Below the pieces are notes generated by a model. The model was not told the origin of the DNA, did not search any database, and saw nothing but the letters and a program-made list of their open reading frames with translations. Both the position numbers and the translations under genes were made by a program. A stretch of DNA of 64,000 bases from Gracilimonas sp040904925 (GTDB lineage: Bacteria; Bacteroidota; Rhodothermia; Balneolales; Balneolaceae), in the NCBI GenBank assembly GCA_040904925.1, contig JBBDSP010000007.1, positions 62,001 to 126,000 of the forward strand, in the 5' to 3' direction. Below are positions 18,466-26,721 of the stretch, in pieces (positions within the stretch are counted from its first letter, which is position 1; the number at the start of each line of letters is the position of its first letter).

Positions 18466-18964
18466 GTTTGGCGCTTCCACTTGATTTTTTCTTTTTGAAT
18501 TCCTTTAGCAGTTCTTTTTCTTTTTGAGCAAGTGCCTGAAGTATCTTTTCAGCATCTTCTTTGCTTATTTGTTGAGAATCTAATTCTTCAGGGTTCATTT
18601 CCTGAGGCTCTTGTTCGTCTTGATTCTGCCCTTCATTTTCCTGAGACTGCTGTTCCTCCTGCTCTTGTTGCTCTTCATTCTCATTCTGTTGTTGCTCTTG
18701 CTCACTTTGCTGCTCCTGATTCTGTTGTTGCTGATCCTGTTGTTGTTGCTGACGCTCTTGTTCTTCCTGCAGCTTTTGCATGAGCGCATTTAGCTTTGCA
18801 TCGTTGGGGTATTTACTTAATCCGTTCTGCACACGGTTAATGGCTGATTGAAGGTCAGCCCCAATAAAAGATTGGGCACCGCTGTGAAAATATTCATCAG
18901 CGGACTGTCCAAAAGCCGATGTAGCGATCAAAAAAGAAAAAATTAAAGCAACTGCTGTTTTCAT
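18449..18964 (-). CDS. BatC-like exported Gln/Glu-rich TPR protein
   Basis: 171 residues: signal peptide (MKTAVALIFSFLIATSAFGQ), a short TPR-like part (YFHSGAQSFIGADLQSAINRVQNGLSKYPNDAKLNALMQKL, about 25-65), then about 60 residues of almost pure Gln, Glu and Asn, and a C-terminal block ISKEDAEKILQALAQKEKELLKEF that matches the tail of BatC-type proteins. The low-complexity part makes several long antisense frames that are not genes. It starts 4 bases after the upstream TPR gene ends and overlaps batD. Confidence 0.75.
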   Translation of the reverse strand: MKTAVALIFSFLIATSAFGQSADEYFHSGAQSFIGADLQSAINRVQNGLSKYPNDAKLNALMQKLQEEQERQQQQQDQQQQNQEQQSEQEQQQNENEEQQEQEEQQSQENEGQNQDEQEPQEMNPEELDSQQISKEDAEKILQALAQKEKELLKEFKKKKSSGSAKHDKDW

Positions 18965-18968
18965 AGGG

Positions 18969-19613
18969 TCAATTAGAATTTATATCAGACACATTCTTTG
19001 TTCGCTCAATAAAATCACCAAAAGCACGGACAGTATCGTCATCTTCGAGTGCCTGCTGCATCAAGTTATAAGCCTCGGTGTACTTTTGCTGGGCAACAAG
19101 TTTTTCAGCCTGCTTCTTCATGGCAATGGCATATTCGCTTGGTTCCGGTGGGGGCTGATTCTCCTGATTTTCATCCTCACCATCTCCCTCTTCTTCGTCC
19201 TCTTTTTGTTCGGCCAAAGCACGTTCAAAATTATGCTTGGCGTCTATATCAGCCGGATTTAATTTCAGGGCATTTTTGAAATGGGTGGTTGCCGGTTTCC
19301 ACTGTTCTTCCTCAGCGAGTAACGTACCGATATTATATTCAGCTAATGCCTTTTCCTCCGGTGAGTCTGTCAGTAAACGAAATTCCATAAATGAATCAAT
19401 GGCTTCCTCCACCTTGCCTTGCTTAGCCTGAGCATTGCCAAGGTTAAAATACAGTTTTGGGTTGTCCGGCTCTTGTTCAATGGCAGCAATATAAAGCTGT
19501 TCTGCTTCTTCGTAATTACCATTTTCATAGGCCTCATTTGCTTTGCGGCCGTCATTTACCGATGCAGCGGCAAATAGTAAAAAAAGAAAGCTATATGAAA
19601 ATATTCTGGTCAC
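18969..19613 (-). CDS. Exported TPR protein of the Bat operon
   Basis: 214 residues: hydrophobic N-terminus (MTRIFSYSFLFLLFAAASV), then about three TPR units (ANEAYENGNYEEAEQLYIAAIEQEPDNPKLYFNLGNAQAKQGKVEEAIDSFMEF.., ALAEYNIGTLLAEEEQWKPATTHFKNALKLNPADIDAKHNFERAL; residues 25-135), an acidic linker (DEEEGDGEDENQENQPPPEPS) and a last helical piece. The domain order resembles BatC proteins too, so the operon appears to hold two BatC-like paralogues, this one richer in TPRs. It lies 5 bases after yebC and 4 bases before the next gene. Confidence 0.75.
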   Translation of the reverse strand: MTRIFSYSFLFLLFAAASVNDGRKANEAYENGNYEEAEQLYIAAIEQEPDNPKLYFNLGNAQAKQGKVEEAIDSFMEFRLLTDSPEEKALAEYNIGTLLAEEEQWKPATTHFKNALKLNPADIDAKHNFERALAEQKEDEEEGDGEDENQENQPPPEPSEYAIAMKKQAEKLVAQQKYTEAYNLMQQALEDDDTVRAFGDFIERTKNVSDINSN

Positions 19614-19618
19614 GGTTT

Positions 19619-20374
19619 TTATAATTCTTCGGCTAATGCAATGGTTTCATCATCCATCAGCATGTTAGTAAAAACATTGTTTACGTCGTCGTTCTCTTCA
19701 AACTTTTCCATCATCTTCAGGTTCGAAACGGCTACGTCTTCATCTACTTTAGTTTCAGTGACAGCTTCCCGGATCAAAGTAGCAGATTCTACTTCAAGCC
19801 CGGCCTCCTCCAGACGATTCTTCACTTCAAAAAGTTCTTCACGTTCGGTATAAACTACAAACATTTCATCATCAGTATTAACATCAGTGGCACCGGCATC
19901 AATAGCCAGTAACATAAATTCTTCGTCATCCAGTCCTTCGGAAGGAATCTGTATCATTCCCTTCTGCTCAAACATATAACCAACGGAGCCGGTTGTTCCC
20001 ATATTACCTCCGGATTTTGTAAAAATATGTCTGATCTCGCTCACCGTGCGATTGTTATTATCCGTAGTTACTTCGATAAAGTAGGCAATGCCACCTGGGC
20101 CATAACCCTCAAATGTGGCTTCCTCATAACTGGCACCATCGCTGTCTTCCCCGGTTCCCCTTTTTATGGCACGTTCAATGTTATCTTTAGGAACATTATC
20201 CGCTTTGGCATTATCAATGGCGAGAGACAGGCGTGGGTTTCCGGCAGGGTCGCCACCGCCTTCACGGGCAGCAACCGTAAGTTCTTTAATATGTTTGGAG
20301 AAAACCTTAGAACGCTTGGCGTCCTCTTTAGCTTTTTTGTGGCGAATGTTCGCCCATTTCGAATGTCCTGCCAT
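19619..20374 (-). CDS. YebC/PmpR (TACO1) family protein
   Basis: 251 residues, the usual length. N-terminal MAGHSKWANIRHKKAKEDAKRSKVFSK is the family hallmark, followed by NPRLSLAIDNAKADNVPKDNIERAIKRGTGE and the GGIAYFIEVTTDNNNRT block. The family was long annotated as transcriptional regulators; recent work links bacterial and mitochondrial members to relief of ribosome stalling. It is the first gene of a five-gene operon with the Bat-like genes, with only 5 bases to the next. ruvC/ruvA, frequent neighbours elsewhere, are not here. The 216-base upstream gap (20375-20590) separates it from the divergent bshA and shows no feature that I can name. Confidence 0.95.
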   Translation of the reverse strand: MAGHSKWANIRHKKAKEDAKRSKVFSKHIKELTVAAREGGGDPAGNPRLSLAIDNAKADNVPKDNIERAIKRGTGEDSDGASYEEATFEGYGPGGIAYFIEVTTDNNNRTVSEIRHIFTKSGGNMGTTGSVGYMFEQKGMIQIPSEGLDDEEFMLLAIDAGATDVNTDDEMFVVYTEREELFEVKNRLEEAGLEVESATLIREAVTETKVDEDVAVSNLKMMEKFEENDDVNNVFTNMLMDDETIALAEEL

Positions 20375-20590
20375 AGGAGGTTTCTGCTAAATTATTGATG
20401 GTTACAGCATATGAATATACAAAAATGAAAGCTTGTATAAGAAATGATGTGATAGATTTTTATCCCGAAATAATAATTATCGTTGTGAAAGAAACCTATC
20501 TGTTAAACCTTGTGTTTATTACATTATCACTGAAATAGAATATGTATTTTTAAGTGAATGAATTCAGTAAAATAATTTCAAAAACATAGA

Positions 20591-21748
20591 ATGAATATAG
20601 GAATTGCTTGTTATCCGACTTTTGGCGGGAGCGGTGTTGTTGCTACCGAGCTTGCTAAAACGCTGGCAAAAAGAGGACATAACATTCATATGATGAGTTA
20701 TTCTCGTCCGGCCCGACTTGATACTTTAGAGACAGGAATAACCTATCACGAGGTTTCGATCAATTCCTATCCGTTGTTTGATTATCCGCCTTATGCATTA
20801 GCATTAGCTTCGCAGATGGTGAACCTGATCGAGTATGAAGATCTGGATCTGCTTCATGTACATTATGCCCTGCCTCATGCCACCAGTGCTTATCTTGCGA
20901 AACAGATCATGGCCGAAAGAGGAATTCAGGTCCCGATAATAACTACGCTTCATGGGACTGATATCACCCTGGTTGGCAGAGATCCCAGTTACAAACATGT
21001 AGTCGAGTTTTCGATCGACAAAAGTGACGGCGTTACTGCAGTTTCAGAATATCTGAAAAATGAAACCTATGAATATTTTGATATTGAACAGGATATCAGG
21101 GTGATCCCGAATTTTATAGATCTTGATCGGTTCCAAAAATCCAATAAGAGTCACTTTAAAAAAGCGATCTGTCCCAATGATGAAAAAGTGATCGTCCATG
21201 TATCAAATTTCCGTAAGGTGAAGAGAGTGCCGGAAGTGGTAACAGTTTTTTCAAAGATTTTAGAAGCCGGTATTGAGGCTAAGTTATTATTGGTAGGTGA
21301 TGGGCCTGATCGTCAAAAAGCAGAACAGCAATGCCGGGATCTGAAGATATGTGAACATGTACGTTTTCTTGGAAAGCTGGAAAAGGTAGAAGAAGTGCTT
21401 TCTATTGCCGACCTGTTTCTGATCCCATCCGGATCAGAAACCTTTGGCCTTGCAGCTTTGGAAGCCATGAGCTGCAGCGTGCCGGTGATTAGTTCAAATA
21501 TTGGCGGACTTCCGGAAGTAAATGTTCATGGCGAAACGGGCTACTTGTGTGATCTTGATGATGTGGACTGTATGGCAGATTACGGAGTAAAAATATTGAG
21601 TGATAAAAAGCTCCATGAAAAACTTTCAGTTAATGCCCGTAAGCATGCTGAGAGTTTTAATCAGGATGAGATCGTAAAGCAATATGAACAGTTTTATGAA
21701 GAAGTGAGTGATAAACTCAAGGCTGAGGTCGTTGCTTCAAAAACTTAA
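20591..21748 (+). CDS. bshA: N-acetyl-alpha-D-glucosaminyl L-malate synthase
   Basis: GT4 glycosyltransferase that joins GlcNAc from UDP-GlcNAc to L-malate, the first step of bacillithiol synthesis. 385 residues. The N-terminal MNIGIACYPTFGGSGVVATELAKTLAKRGH is the BshA signature, with HVHYALPHATSAYLA and TLHGTDITLVGRDPSY following; the C-terminal Rossmann half holds the donor-binding SGSETFGLAALEAMSCSVPVISSNIGGLPE. The other bacillithiol genes (bshB, bshC) are not in the window. Monocistronic, ended by a strong terminator. Confidence 0.95.
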   Translation: MNIGIACYPTFGGSGVVATELAKTLAKRGHNIHMMSYSRPARLDTLETGITYHEVSINSYPLFDYPPYALALASQMVNLIEYEDLDLLHVHYALPHATSAYLAKQIMAERGIQVPIITTLHGTDITLVGRDPSYKHVVEFSIDKSDGVTAVSEYLKNETYEYFDIEQDIRVIPNFIDLDRFQKSNKSHFKKAICPNDEKVIVHVSNFRKVKRVPEVVTVFSKILEAGIEAKLLLVGDGPDRQKAEQQCRDLKICEHVRFLGKLEKVEEVLSIADLFLIPSGSETFGLAALEAMSCSVPVISSNIGGLPEVNVHGETGYLCDLDDVDCMADYGVKILSDKKLHEKLSVNARKHAESFNQDEIVKQYEQFYEEVSDKLKAEVVASKT

Positions 21749-21802
21749 GGTTGAAAACTGACAAACAGGATCATATCATTCTTTAAGAATTCAAACAAGC
21801 AT

Positions 21803-21837
21803 AAAAAAGCCTGCTTAGTTAAAAGCAGGCTTTTTTT
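21803..21837. terminator. Bidirectional terminator between bshA and sucC
   Basis: Stem AAAAAAGCCTGCTT with AAGCAGGCTTTTTTT around a short loop; perfect pairing, A-run on one side, T-run on the other. Serves both convergent genes. Confidence 0.92.
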
Positions 21838-21863
21838 AGTTTCTTAAAGAAATCAGTTGTTGA

Positions 21864-23069
21864 TTAAGCCAATACTTTGGATACTTCCTCAGCGGCTTCT
21901 TTCAACAGCACAGCTGAAATTACATTTAGGTCGCTGTTGTCAATGATCTCTTTTGCTTCTTTTGCATTGGTACCCTGAAGGCGAACAATGATCGGTACAT
22001 TCTTCACTTTCTCAGCGATCTCAGGGTCTTTAACCGCTTCGATCACACCGTTAGCAACACGATCACATCGAACAATTCCGCCGAAGATGTTGATTAAAAT
22101 AGCTTTCACATTTGGATCTTCGAGGATAATGCGGAATCCGTTTTTCACGGTTTCAACATTTGCTCCACCACCAACATCAAGGAAGTTGGCAGGTTCTCCG
22201 CCTGACAGCTTGATAATATCCATGGTTGCCATCGCAAGCCCGGCACCGTTTACCATACATCCAACATTTCCATCAAGCTTGATGTAGTTGAGGTTGTATT
22301 TTTGGGCTTCAAGTTCCAAAGGATTTTCTTCAGCTTCGTCCTTCAATTCAGCCAGATCTTTGTGACGATAAAGTGCGTTGTCATCAAAAGTAACTTTGGC
22401 ATCCAAAGCATACACTTTGTTATCAGGAGTTACGATCAGTGGATTGATCTCAAACATATTGGAATCAGTTTCCTCGTAAGCTTTGTATAAAGCCTGGATC
22501 AGTTTGATTCCGTTTTTAAGAGCTTCACCTTCAAGGCCGAGTTCAAATGCAATTCGGCGAGCCTGATTTGGCTGAAGATCCATTCCCGGCTCAACCCATT
22601 CCTTCACGATCTTTTCAGGAGTTTCTTCAGCTACTTTTTCGATCTCAACACCACCTTCAGTAGATGCCATTATCACATTCTTACTTACTGCACGATCCAT
22701 CAAAATTCCGAGATAGAACTCAGATTTGATATCAACACCATCGGTTACATAGAGACGCTGAACAAGCTGCCCTTCTTCCCCTGTTTGAATGGTAACAAGT
22801 ACATCACCGAGTAGATTTTCGGCAGTTTCTCTTACTTCATCAATAGTTTTGCAGAGAACAACACCTTTGGCATTATTCTTTTTGGTTCGACCTTTTCCTC
22901 GTCCACCGGCATGAATCTGAGCTTTAACAACAAAAAGTTCTGCTCCCTGATCCTTTAATTTTTTTGCGGCTTCAACGGTTTCTTCAACCGTAGTAGTGGC
23001 AATTCCCGCAGGAACAGCTACATTATATTTCTCAAGAATTTCTTTGGCCTGATACTCGTGTATTTTCAT
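21864..23069 (-). CDS. sucC: Succinate--CoA ligase [ADP-forming] subunit beta
   Basis: TCA-cycle enzyme subunit (succinyl-CoA + ADP + Pi to succinate + ATP), cytoplasmic. 401 residues. N-terminal MKIHEYQAKEILEKYNVAVP, ATP-grasp segment with VKAQIHAGGRGKGR near residue 46-60, FEINPLIVTPDNKVYALDAKVTFDDNALYR near 205-235 and C-terminal GCMVNGAGLAMATMDIIKLSGGEPANFLDVGGGAN plus NIFGGIVRCD. The alpha subunit gene sucD is not adjacent, which is unusual compared with proteobacteria but common in Bacteroidota. The 187-base gap upstream also carries the pyrR promoter on the other strand. Confidence 0.97.
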   Translation of the reverse strand: MKIHEYQAKEILEKYNVAVPAGIATTTVEETVEAAKKLKDQGAELFVVKAQIHAGGRGKGRTKKNNAKGVVLCKTIDEVRETAENLLGDVLVTIQTGEEGQLVQRLYVTDGVDIKSEFYLGILMDRAVSKNVIMASTEGGVEIEKVAEETPEKIVKEWVEPGMDLQPNQARRIAFELGLEGEALKNGIKLIQALYKAYEETDSNMFEINPLIVTPDNKVYALDAKVTFDDNALYRHKDLAELKDEAEENPLELEAQKYNLNYIKLDGNVGCMVNGAGLAMATMDIIKLSGGEPANFLDVGGGANVETVKNGFRIILEDPNVKAILINIFGGIVRCDRVANGVIEAVKDPEIAEKVKNVPIIVRLQGTNAKEAKEIIDNSDLNVISAVLLKEAAEEVSKVLA

Positions 23070-23196
23070 GGATACAATTTTAAGTATTAAAAGCGATTTT
23101 TAGGGTGCCAATAATACCGAGATTAAGAGCTAAAAGAAAGGAAGAGCAAGATTCTTTACATCTGTGGGTCCAAAGTAAATATCTGTGGATTTACCT

Positions 23197-23228
23197 TTGG
23201 CATTTACTGCGAACAAACGCTAACTTTG
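23197..23228 (+). promoter_or_regulatory. Bacteroidota-type promoter for pyrR-pyrB
   Basis: TTG at 23197-23199, 21-base spacer, TAACTTTG at 23221-23228, matching the TTG-N(17-23)-TAnnTTTG pattern of Bacteroidota primary-sigma promoters. It lies 28 bases before the pyrR start, leaving a very short leader with no room for a PyrR-responsive attenuator. Confidence 0.5.
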
Positions 23229-23256
23229 TTATTCAAAAGCAAAAAGGTATTTCCGC

Positions 23257-23805
23257 TTGAAGAAAGCTAAAATCATGACTGCAGAAGATATAGACCGCAC
23301 GTATTTGCGGTTCGCACATCAATTTCTGGAGGGTTATGATGATGTTGACCGCCTTGCCATAGTAGGCATGCAAACCCGGGGAGTTTATATGGGCAGGCGC
23401 ATCATACAAAAAATTAACAATGAATTTGATACAGACATTGATTTTGGAGTTTTGGATGTGACGTTCTATCGGGATGATTATCGCTCAAAACTAAAAATGC
23501 CGGAAGTACAGGTTACCGAGATCCCATTTGATCTTTACGATCGTGACATCGTTTTGGTGGATGATGTTCTTTATACCGGGCGTACCGTTCGCTCAGCTAT
23601 GGATGCTTTGATGGCATACGGGCGCCCACGAAGCATCAAGTTTTGCTGTATGGTAGACCGGGGTCATAGAGAATTACCAATTTCAGCCGATTATATGGGA
23701 ATGTATCTTCCCACCTACGAAAATGAAGAGGTTCGTGTAAAGGTGAAGGAAATTGATGATGAAGATGCCGTTTATGTTGTAGAAGTGGAGGATGGGGATG
23801 AGTAA
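23257..23805 (+). CDS. pyrR: Bifunctional PyrR: pyrimidine regulator / uracil phosphoribosyltransferase
   Basis: 182 residues. PRTase fold with the PRPP-binding motif IVLVDDVLYTGRTVRSAMDAL at about residues 95-115, plus VGMQTRGVYMGRRI and VDRGHRELPISADYMG, as in Bacillus PyrR. TTG at 23257 is preferred as start: the residues before the first ATG (KKAKI ahead of MTAEDI at 23275) align with the N-terminus of Bacillus PyrR, and AAGG lies 10 bases upstream of the TTG. The enzyme converts uracil and PRPP to UMP. In Gram-positives it also binds pyr mRNA leaders; no such leader is visible here, so the regulatory role is uncertain. It overlaps pyrB by 8-14 bases. Confidence 0.93.
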   Translation: MKKAKIMTAEDIDRTYLRFAHQFLEGYDDVDRLAIVGMQTRGVYMGRRIIQKINNEFDTDIDFGVLDVTFYRDDYRSKLKMPEVQVTEIPFDLYDRDIVLVDDVLYTGRTVRSAMDALMAYGRPRSIKFCCMVDRGHRELPISADYMGMYLPTYENEEVRVKVKEIDDEDAVYVVEVEDGDE

Positions 23806-24748
23806 AAGCTCAGGTGAATATCAGTTCAGCCAAAAGCATTTGCTGGGCCTTTCAGATTATTCCAGGGAAGATATTCTTTTTGTTTTAGAACAAGCCAAGT
23901 ATTTTCGGGAGATCTTAGACCGTCCCGTTCCAAAAGTTCCGACTCTTCGTGATAAAACGATCGTGAATCTGTTTTATGAAAACAGTACACGAACCCGCCT
24001 TTCTTTTGAACTGGCTCAAAAGCGAATGGGAGCCGATGTGGTAAACTTTTCATCGGGTTCGTCAAGTACCAAAAAAGGAGAATCACTTAAAGATACCATC
24101 CGTAACATCAGTTCCATGAAAATTGACATGGTGGTAGTGCGGCACGAGAGTCCGGGAGTACCTCATTTTTTAACTCAATGTGTGGATGCAGCTATTCTAA
24201 ATGCCGGAGATGGAGCACATGAACACCCGACTCAGGCTCTGCTGGATATGTTTACCATGCAAACGACCTATCCTGATCTGAAGGGTAAAAAGATTGCTAT
24301 AATTGGGGATATCTCCCATAGTCGCGTTGTTCGTTCCAATATCATCGGGTTGAAAAAGTTAGGCGCTGAAGTGGTTCTGTGCGGCCCCAAAACCCTGATG
24401 CCGGTATTTGTAAATAATATGGGCGTGAATGTTTCCTATGACCTTGAAGAAACCTTGGCGTGGTGCGATATTGCTATGGCGTTAAGAATTCAATTGGAGC
24501 GACAGGGTAAAGGAACAGAGTTTTTTCCATCATTAAGAGAATACCATGAACGGTTTGGGATTAAGCGCACACATCTTGAAAAATATCCAGACTTTAAGAT
24601 CATGCATCCGGGGCCCATCAATCGCGGGGTGGAAATGGAAAGCGAAGTTGCTGACAGTGACAGAGCTGTGATTTTAGATCAAGTCACAAACGGCGTGGCG
24701 GTGAGAATGGCTATTCTTTATTTATTGAGCGGTGGAACTAGAATTTGA
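23792..24748 (+). CDS. pyrB: Aspartate carbamoyltransferase catalytic subunit
   Basis: Second step of de novo pyrimidine synthesis: carbamoyl phosphate + aspartate to carbamoyl aspartate. 318 residues (316 if the ATG at 23798 is used). Carbamoyl-phosphate loop FYENSTRTRLSFE near residue 55-67, SSSTKKGESLKDT (the 80s loop), GDGAHEHPTQALLDMFT near 130-146 and MHPGPINRGVE at the aspartate site. No pyrI regulatory chain follows. The gene starts inside the end of pyrR, so both come from one mRNA. pyrC, usual next in Bacillus-type operons, is absent; a polysaccharide locus begins instead. Confidence 0.97.
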   Translation: MGMSKSSGEYQFSQKHLLGLSDYSREDILFVLEQAKYFREILDRPVPKVPTLRDKTIVNLFYENSTRTRLSFELAQKRMGADVVNFSSGSSSTKKGESLKDTIRNISSMKIDMVVVRHESPGVPHFLTQCVDAAILNAGDGAHEHPTQALLDMFTMQTTYPDLKGKKIAIIGDISHSRVVRSNIIGLKKLGAEVVLCGPKTLMPVFVNNMGVNVSYDLEETLAWCDIAMALRIQLERQGKGTEFFPSLREYHERFGIKRTHLEKYPDFKIMHPGPINRGVEMESEVADSDRAVILDQVTNGVAVRMAILYLLSGGTRI

Positions 24749-24828
24749 GTTTCAGATAACGAAAAGCTCGAATTAAGTTAACACAAGCATTATTTTAATT
24801 GTCAATTTCGTGGTAAATTTATAAACCT

Positions 24829-25899
24829 ATCAAGCGAAAGATTACAGATATCACACACTATCCCAAAGTTACTGTTGGTATTCCGGTTCTCAATGAAGAG
24901 TCTCATATTGAGAAAGTTGTAAACGGGTTTTTAAAAGCGGGCTATCCCAATTTAGTTGAAGTCTTGATAGCTGATGGTGGGAGTACTGATAACACACGAA
25001 AAATCGTCAATACACTTTCAGAGAAAGATAAAAGAGTAAAGCTGGTCCACAATCCCGACAAGTTTCAGTCATTTGCCTTAAATAAAATGATTGATCAGGC
25101 TGAAGGGGATATTTTTTTGAGGGCAGACGGGCACTGTATGTACCAAGATGATTACATTGAAAAAAGCGTTGAGATTCTTTTAAAAACAAAAGCCAGAAAT
25201 GCGGGAGGAGCTCAACGTTATGTAGCAGAAACTCCCATTCAGGCCGGAATTGCAATAGCAGTTAAGAGTTTTTTAGGGAATGGCGGGGCCAAATATATGG
25301 ATGAAAAATATGAAGGCTATGCCGACACTGTTTTCTTGGGGTGTTTCTGGACAGCTGATCTTAGAGAGATTGAAGGTTTTAGCACTAAAAACAGAACTAA
25401 TCAAGATTCTGAGCTAAATCTAAGGTTGGCTGAGGTTTTCGGAAAAAGCATATATGTAAGTCCGGAAATAAAGAGCTGGTATTATCCAAGGGAGTGTTAT
25501 GTAAGGCTTTTCACCCAATATTTTCGTTATGGACGAGGGAGGTTTCTAACTAAGTTATTGCACCCTAATAGTTCTCCAATAAGGGGCCTTATACCATTTT
25601 TATTTATCTGCTTTCTTATAGTTTATGGTACTGCAGATATAATTTCCGGGTCAAACTACTATTTCCCAGAATTTGTGGCTTTATTGATGCTGATAGTTTT
25701 GATCGAATCTTTACGAGTTGTGATAAAAACCAATGTTAGATTTAAAAAGGAAATCTGGAAATCAGAATCAGAACCTCCGGGTATTTTCTCAAAGTGGATT
25801 CATGTCATGGTTAGTGTAGTTATTATGCAAATAGGGCATTTTAGTGGGTTTTTATATCAGTTGGTCAAAAAAATAACGGTCAGAAATGAGAATTGGTAA
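24829..25899 (+). CDS. ExoA-like family 2 glycosyltransferase with membrane segments (non-canonical start)
   Basis: GT2 transferase for surface polysaccharide synthesis. N-terminal GT-A domain: PKVTVGIPVLNEESHIEKVV, then IADGGSTDNTRKIV and RADGHCMY (the DXD-like metal site). C-terminal hydrophobic segments (GLIPFLFICFLIVYGTADII, FVALLMLIVLIESL, VMVSVVIMQIGHFSGFLYQL) resemble ExoA of succinoglycan synthesis. The conserved N-terminus is encoded upstream of the first ATG/GTG/TTG (TTG at 24964), and an in-frame stop at 24814-24816 limits the frame. I therefore place the start at ATC 24829, which would give the natural sequence M-KRKITDITHYPK; it is either a rare ATC start or a mutated ATG. From the TTG the protein would lack the nucleotide-sugar-binding beta strand. 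Confidence 0.7.
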   Translation: MKRKITDITHYPKVTVGIPVLNEESHIEKVVNGFLKAGYPNLVEVLIADGGSTDNTRKIVNTLSEKDKRVKLVHNPDKFQSFALNKMIDQAEGDIFLRADGHCMYQDDYIEKSVEILLKTKARNAGGAQRYVAETPIQAGIAIAVKSFLGNGGAKYMDEKYEGYADTVFLGCFWTADLREIEGFSTKNRTNQDSELNLRLAEVFGKSIYVSPEIKSWYYPRECYVRLFTQYFRYGRGRFLTKLLHPNSSPIRGLIPFLFICFLIVYGTADIISGSNYYFPEFVALLMLIVLIESLRVVIKTNVRFKKEIWKSESEPPGIFSKWIHVMVSVVIMQIGHFSGFLYQLVKKITVRNENW

Positions 25900-26711
25900 T
25901 GGAAGGTAATTATCTGATTACAGTGGTAATACCTTCTTATAATCGTCCTGAATTATTGGAACGGGCAGTTAATTCAGTATTAGATCAGACCTATTCGAAT
26001 ATTGAAATTATTATAGTTGATGATGCTTCTGATACTGAAGTTGGGTTAGTTTTTGAGAAAGATGAAAAGGTAAAACTGCTGAGAAACAATCAAAATAAGG
26101 GGCCTTGTTATTCGAGAAACAGAGGACTTAAAGAGGCAAAGGGTGAGTTTATAAATTTTCTGGATGATGATGATATACTTTTCCCTGAAAAGATTGAAAA
26201 GCAACTGAGTTGTTTTGAGAATTCAGATGATAATTTTTTGGGTATGGTTACCTGTCATTCAATGGATCAGCGATCAGGTAAAGAACAGGTGAAATACAAT
26301 AGGATAAAGGGAAATATCTATAAAGATCTGTTAGGCTCGTTTTTAGTTTCAGGAATCGAGACACTCTTATTCAGGACTGAAGCTGTAAAAGAAGCCGGGG
26401 GGTTTGATGAGGCTTTGGAATCGAGTCATGAGTATGATCTGCTTATTCGGATCTCAGAGTTTTATACGATCGATTATGTGGATGAGGTGTTGAGTAAAGA
26501 GTATCGTTCTTTAAATCAGATAAGTATAAATTTCAGTAAAAAGAAGCAGGGAGCCAGATATTTATACGCAAAGAATAGCGATCGATATCGAAAGATTGGA
26601 TTTATTTTTTGGCTTAAGATGCAGATAAAATTGAGGTTGCTACTTTTCAGATTTTATATTGGAAAAGTATTTGGAGAAAAAGCGTATAGGTTGTTGATAT
26701 TCAGGAATTGA
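25899..26711 (+). CDS. Family 2 glycosyltransferase
   Basis: 270 residues, GT-A fold: ITVVIPSYNRPELLERAVNSVLDQTY near the N-terminus, IIIVDDASDTE, NNQNKGPCYSRNRGLKEAKGEFINFLDDDDIL with the DXD motif near residue 90, and the acceptor-side GGFDEALESSHEYDLLIRISE with an ED-like pair. No strong membrane helix except a hydrophobic C-terminal stretch (KMQIKLRLLLFRFYIG). The ATG overlaps the stop codon of the previous gene by one base (TAATG), so translation is coupled. It converges with the GT4 gene 10 bases away. Donor and acceptor sugars cannot be told from sequence. Confidence 0.88.
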   Translation: MEGNYLITVVIPSYNRPELLERAVNSVLDQTYSNIEIIIVDDASDTEVGLVFEKDEKVKLLRNNQNKGPCYSRNRGLKEAKGEFINFLDDDDILFPEKIEKQLSCFENSDDNFLGMVTCHSMDQRSGKEQVKYNRIKGNIYKDLLGSFLVSGIETLLFRTEAVKEAGGFDEALESSHEYDLLIRISEFYTIDYVDEVLSKEYRSLNQISINFSKKKQGARYLYAKNSDRYRKIGFIFWLKMQIKLRLLLFRFYIGKVFGEKAYRLLIFRN

Positions 26712-26721
26712 ATAAGATGTA

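Noticed and set aside
18611..18793. Leu- or Ser-rich frames opposite and beside the Gln-rich BatC-like segment
   Set aside because: Products of the CAG/CAA-rich low-complexity sequence read in other frames.
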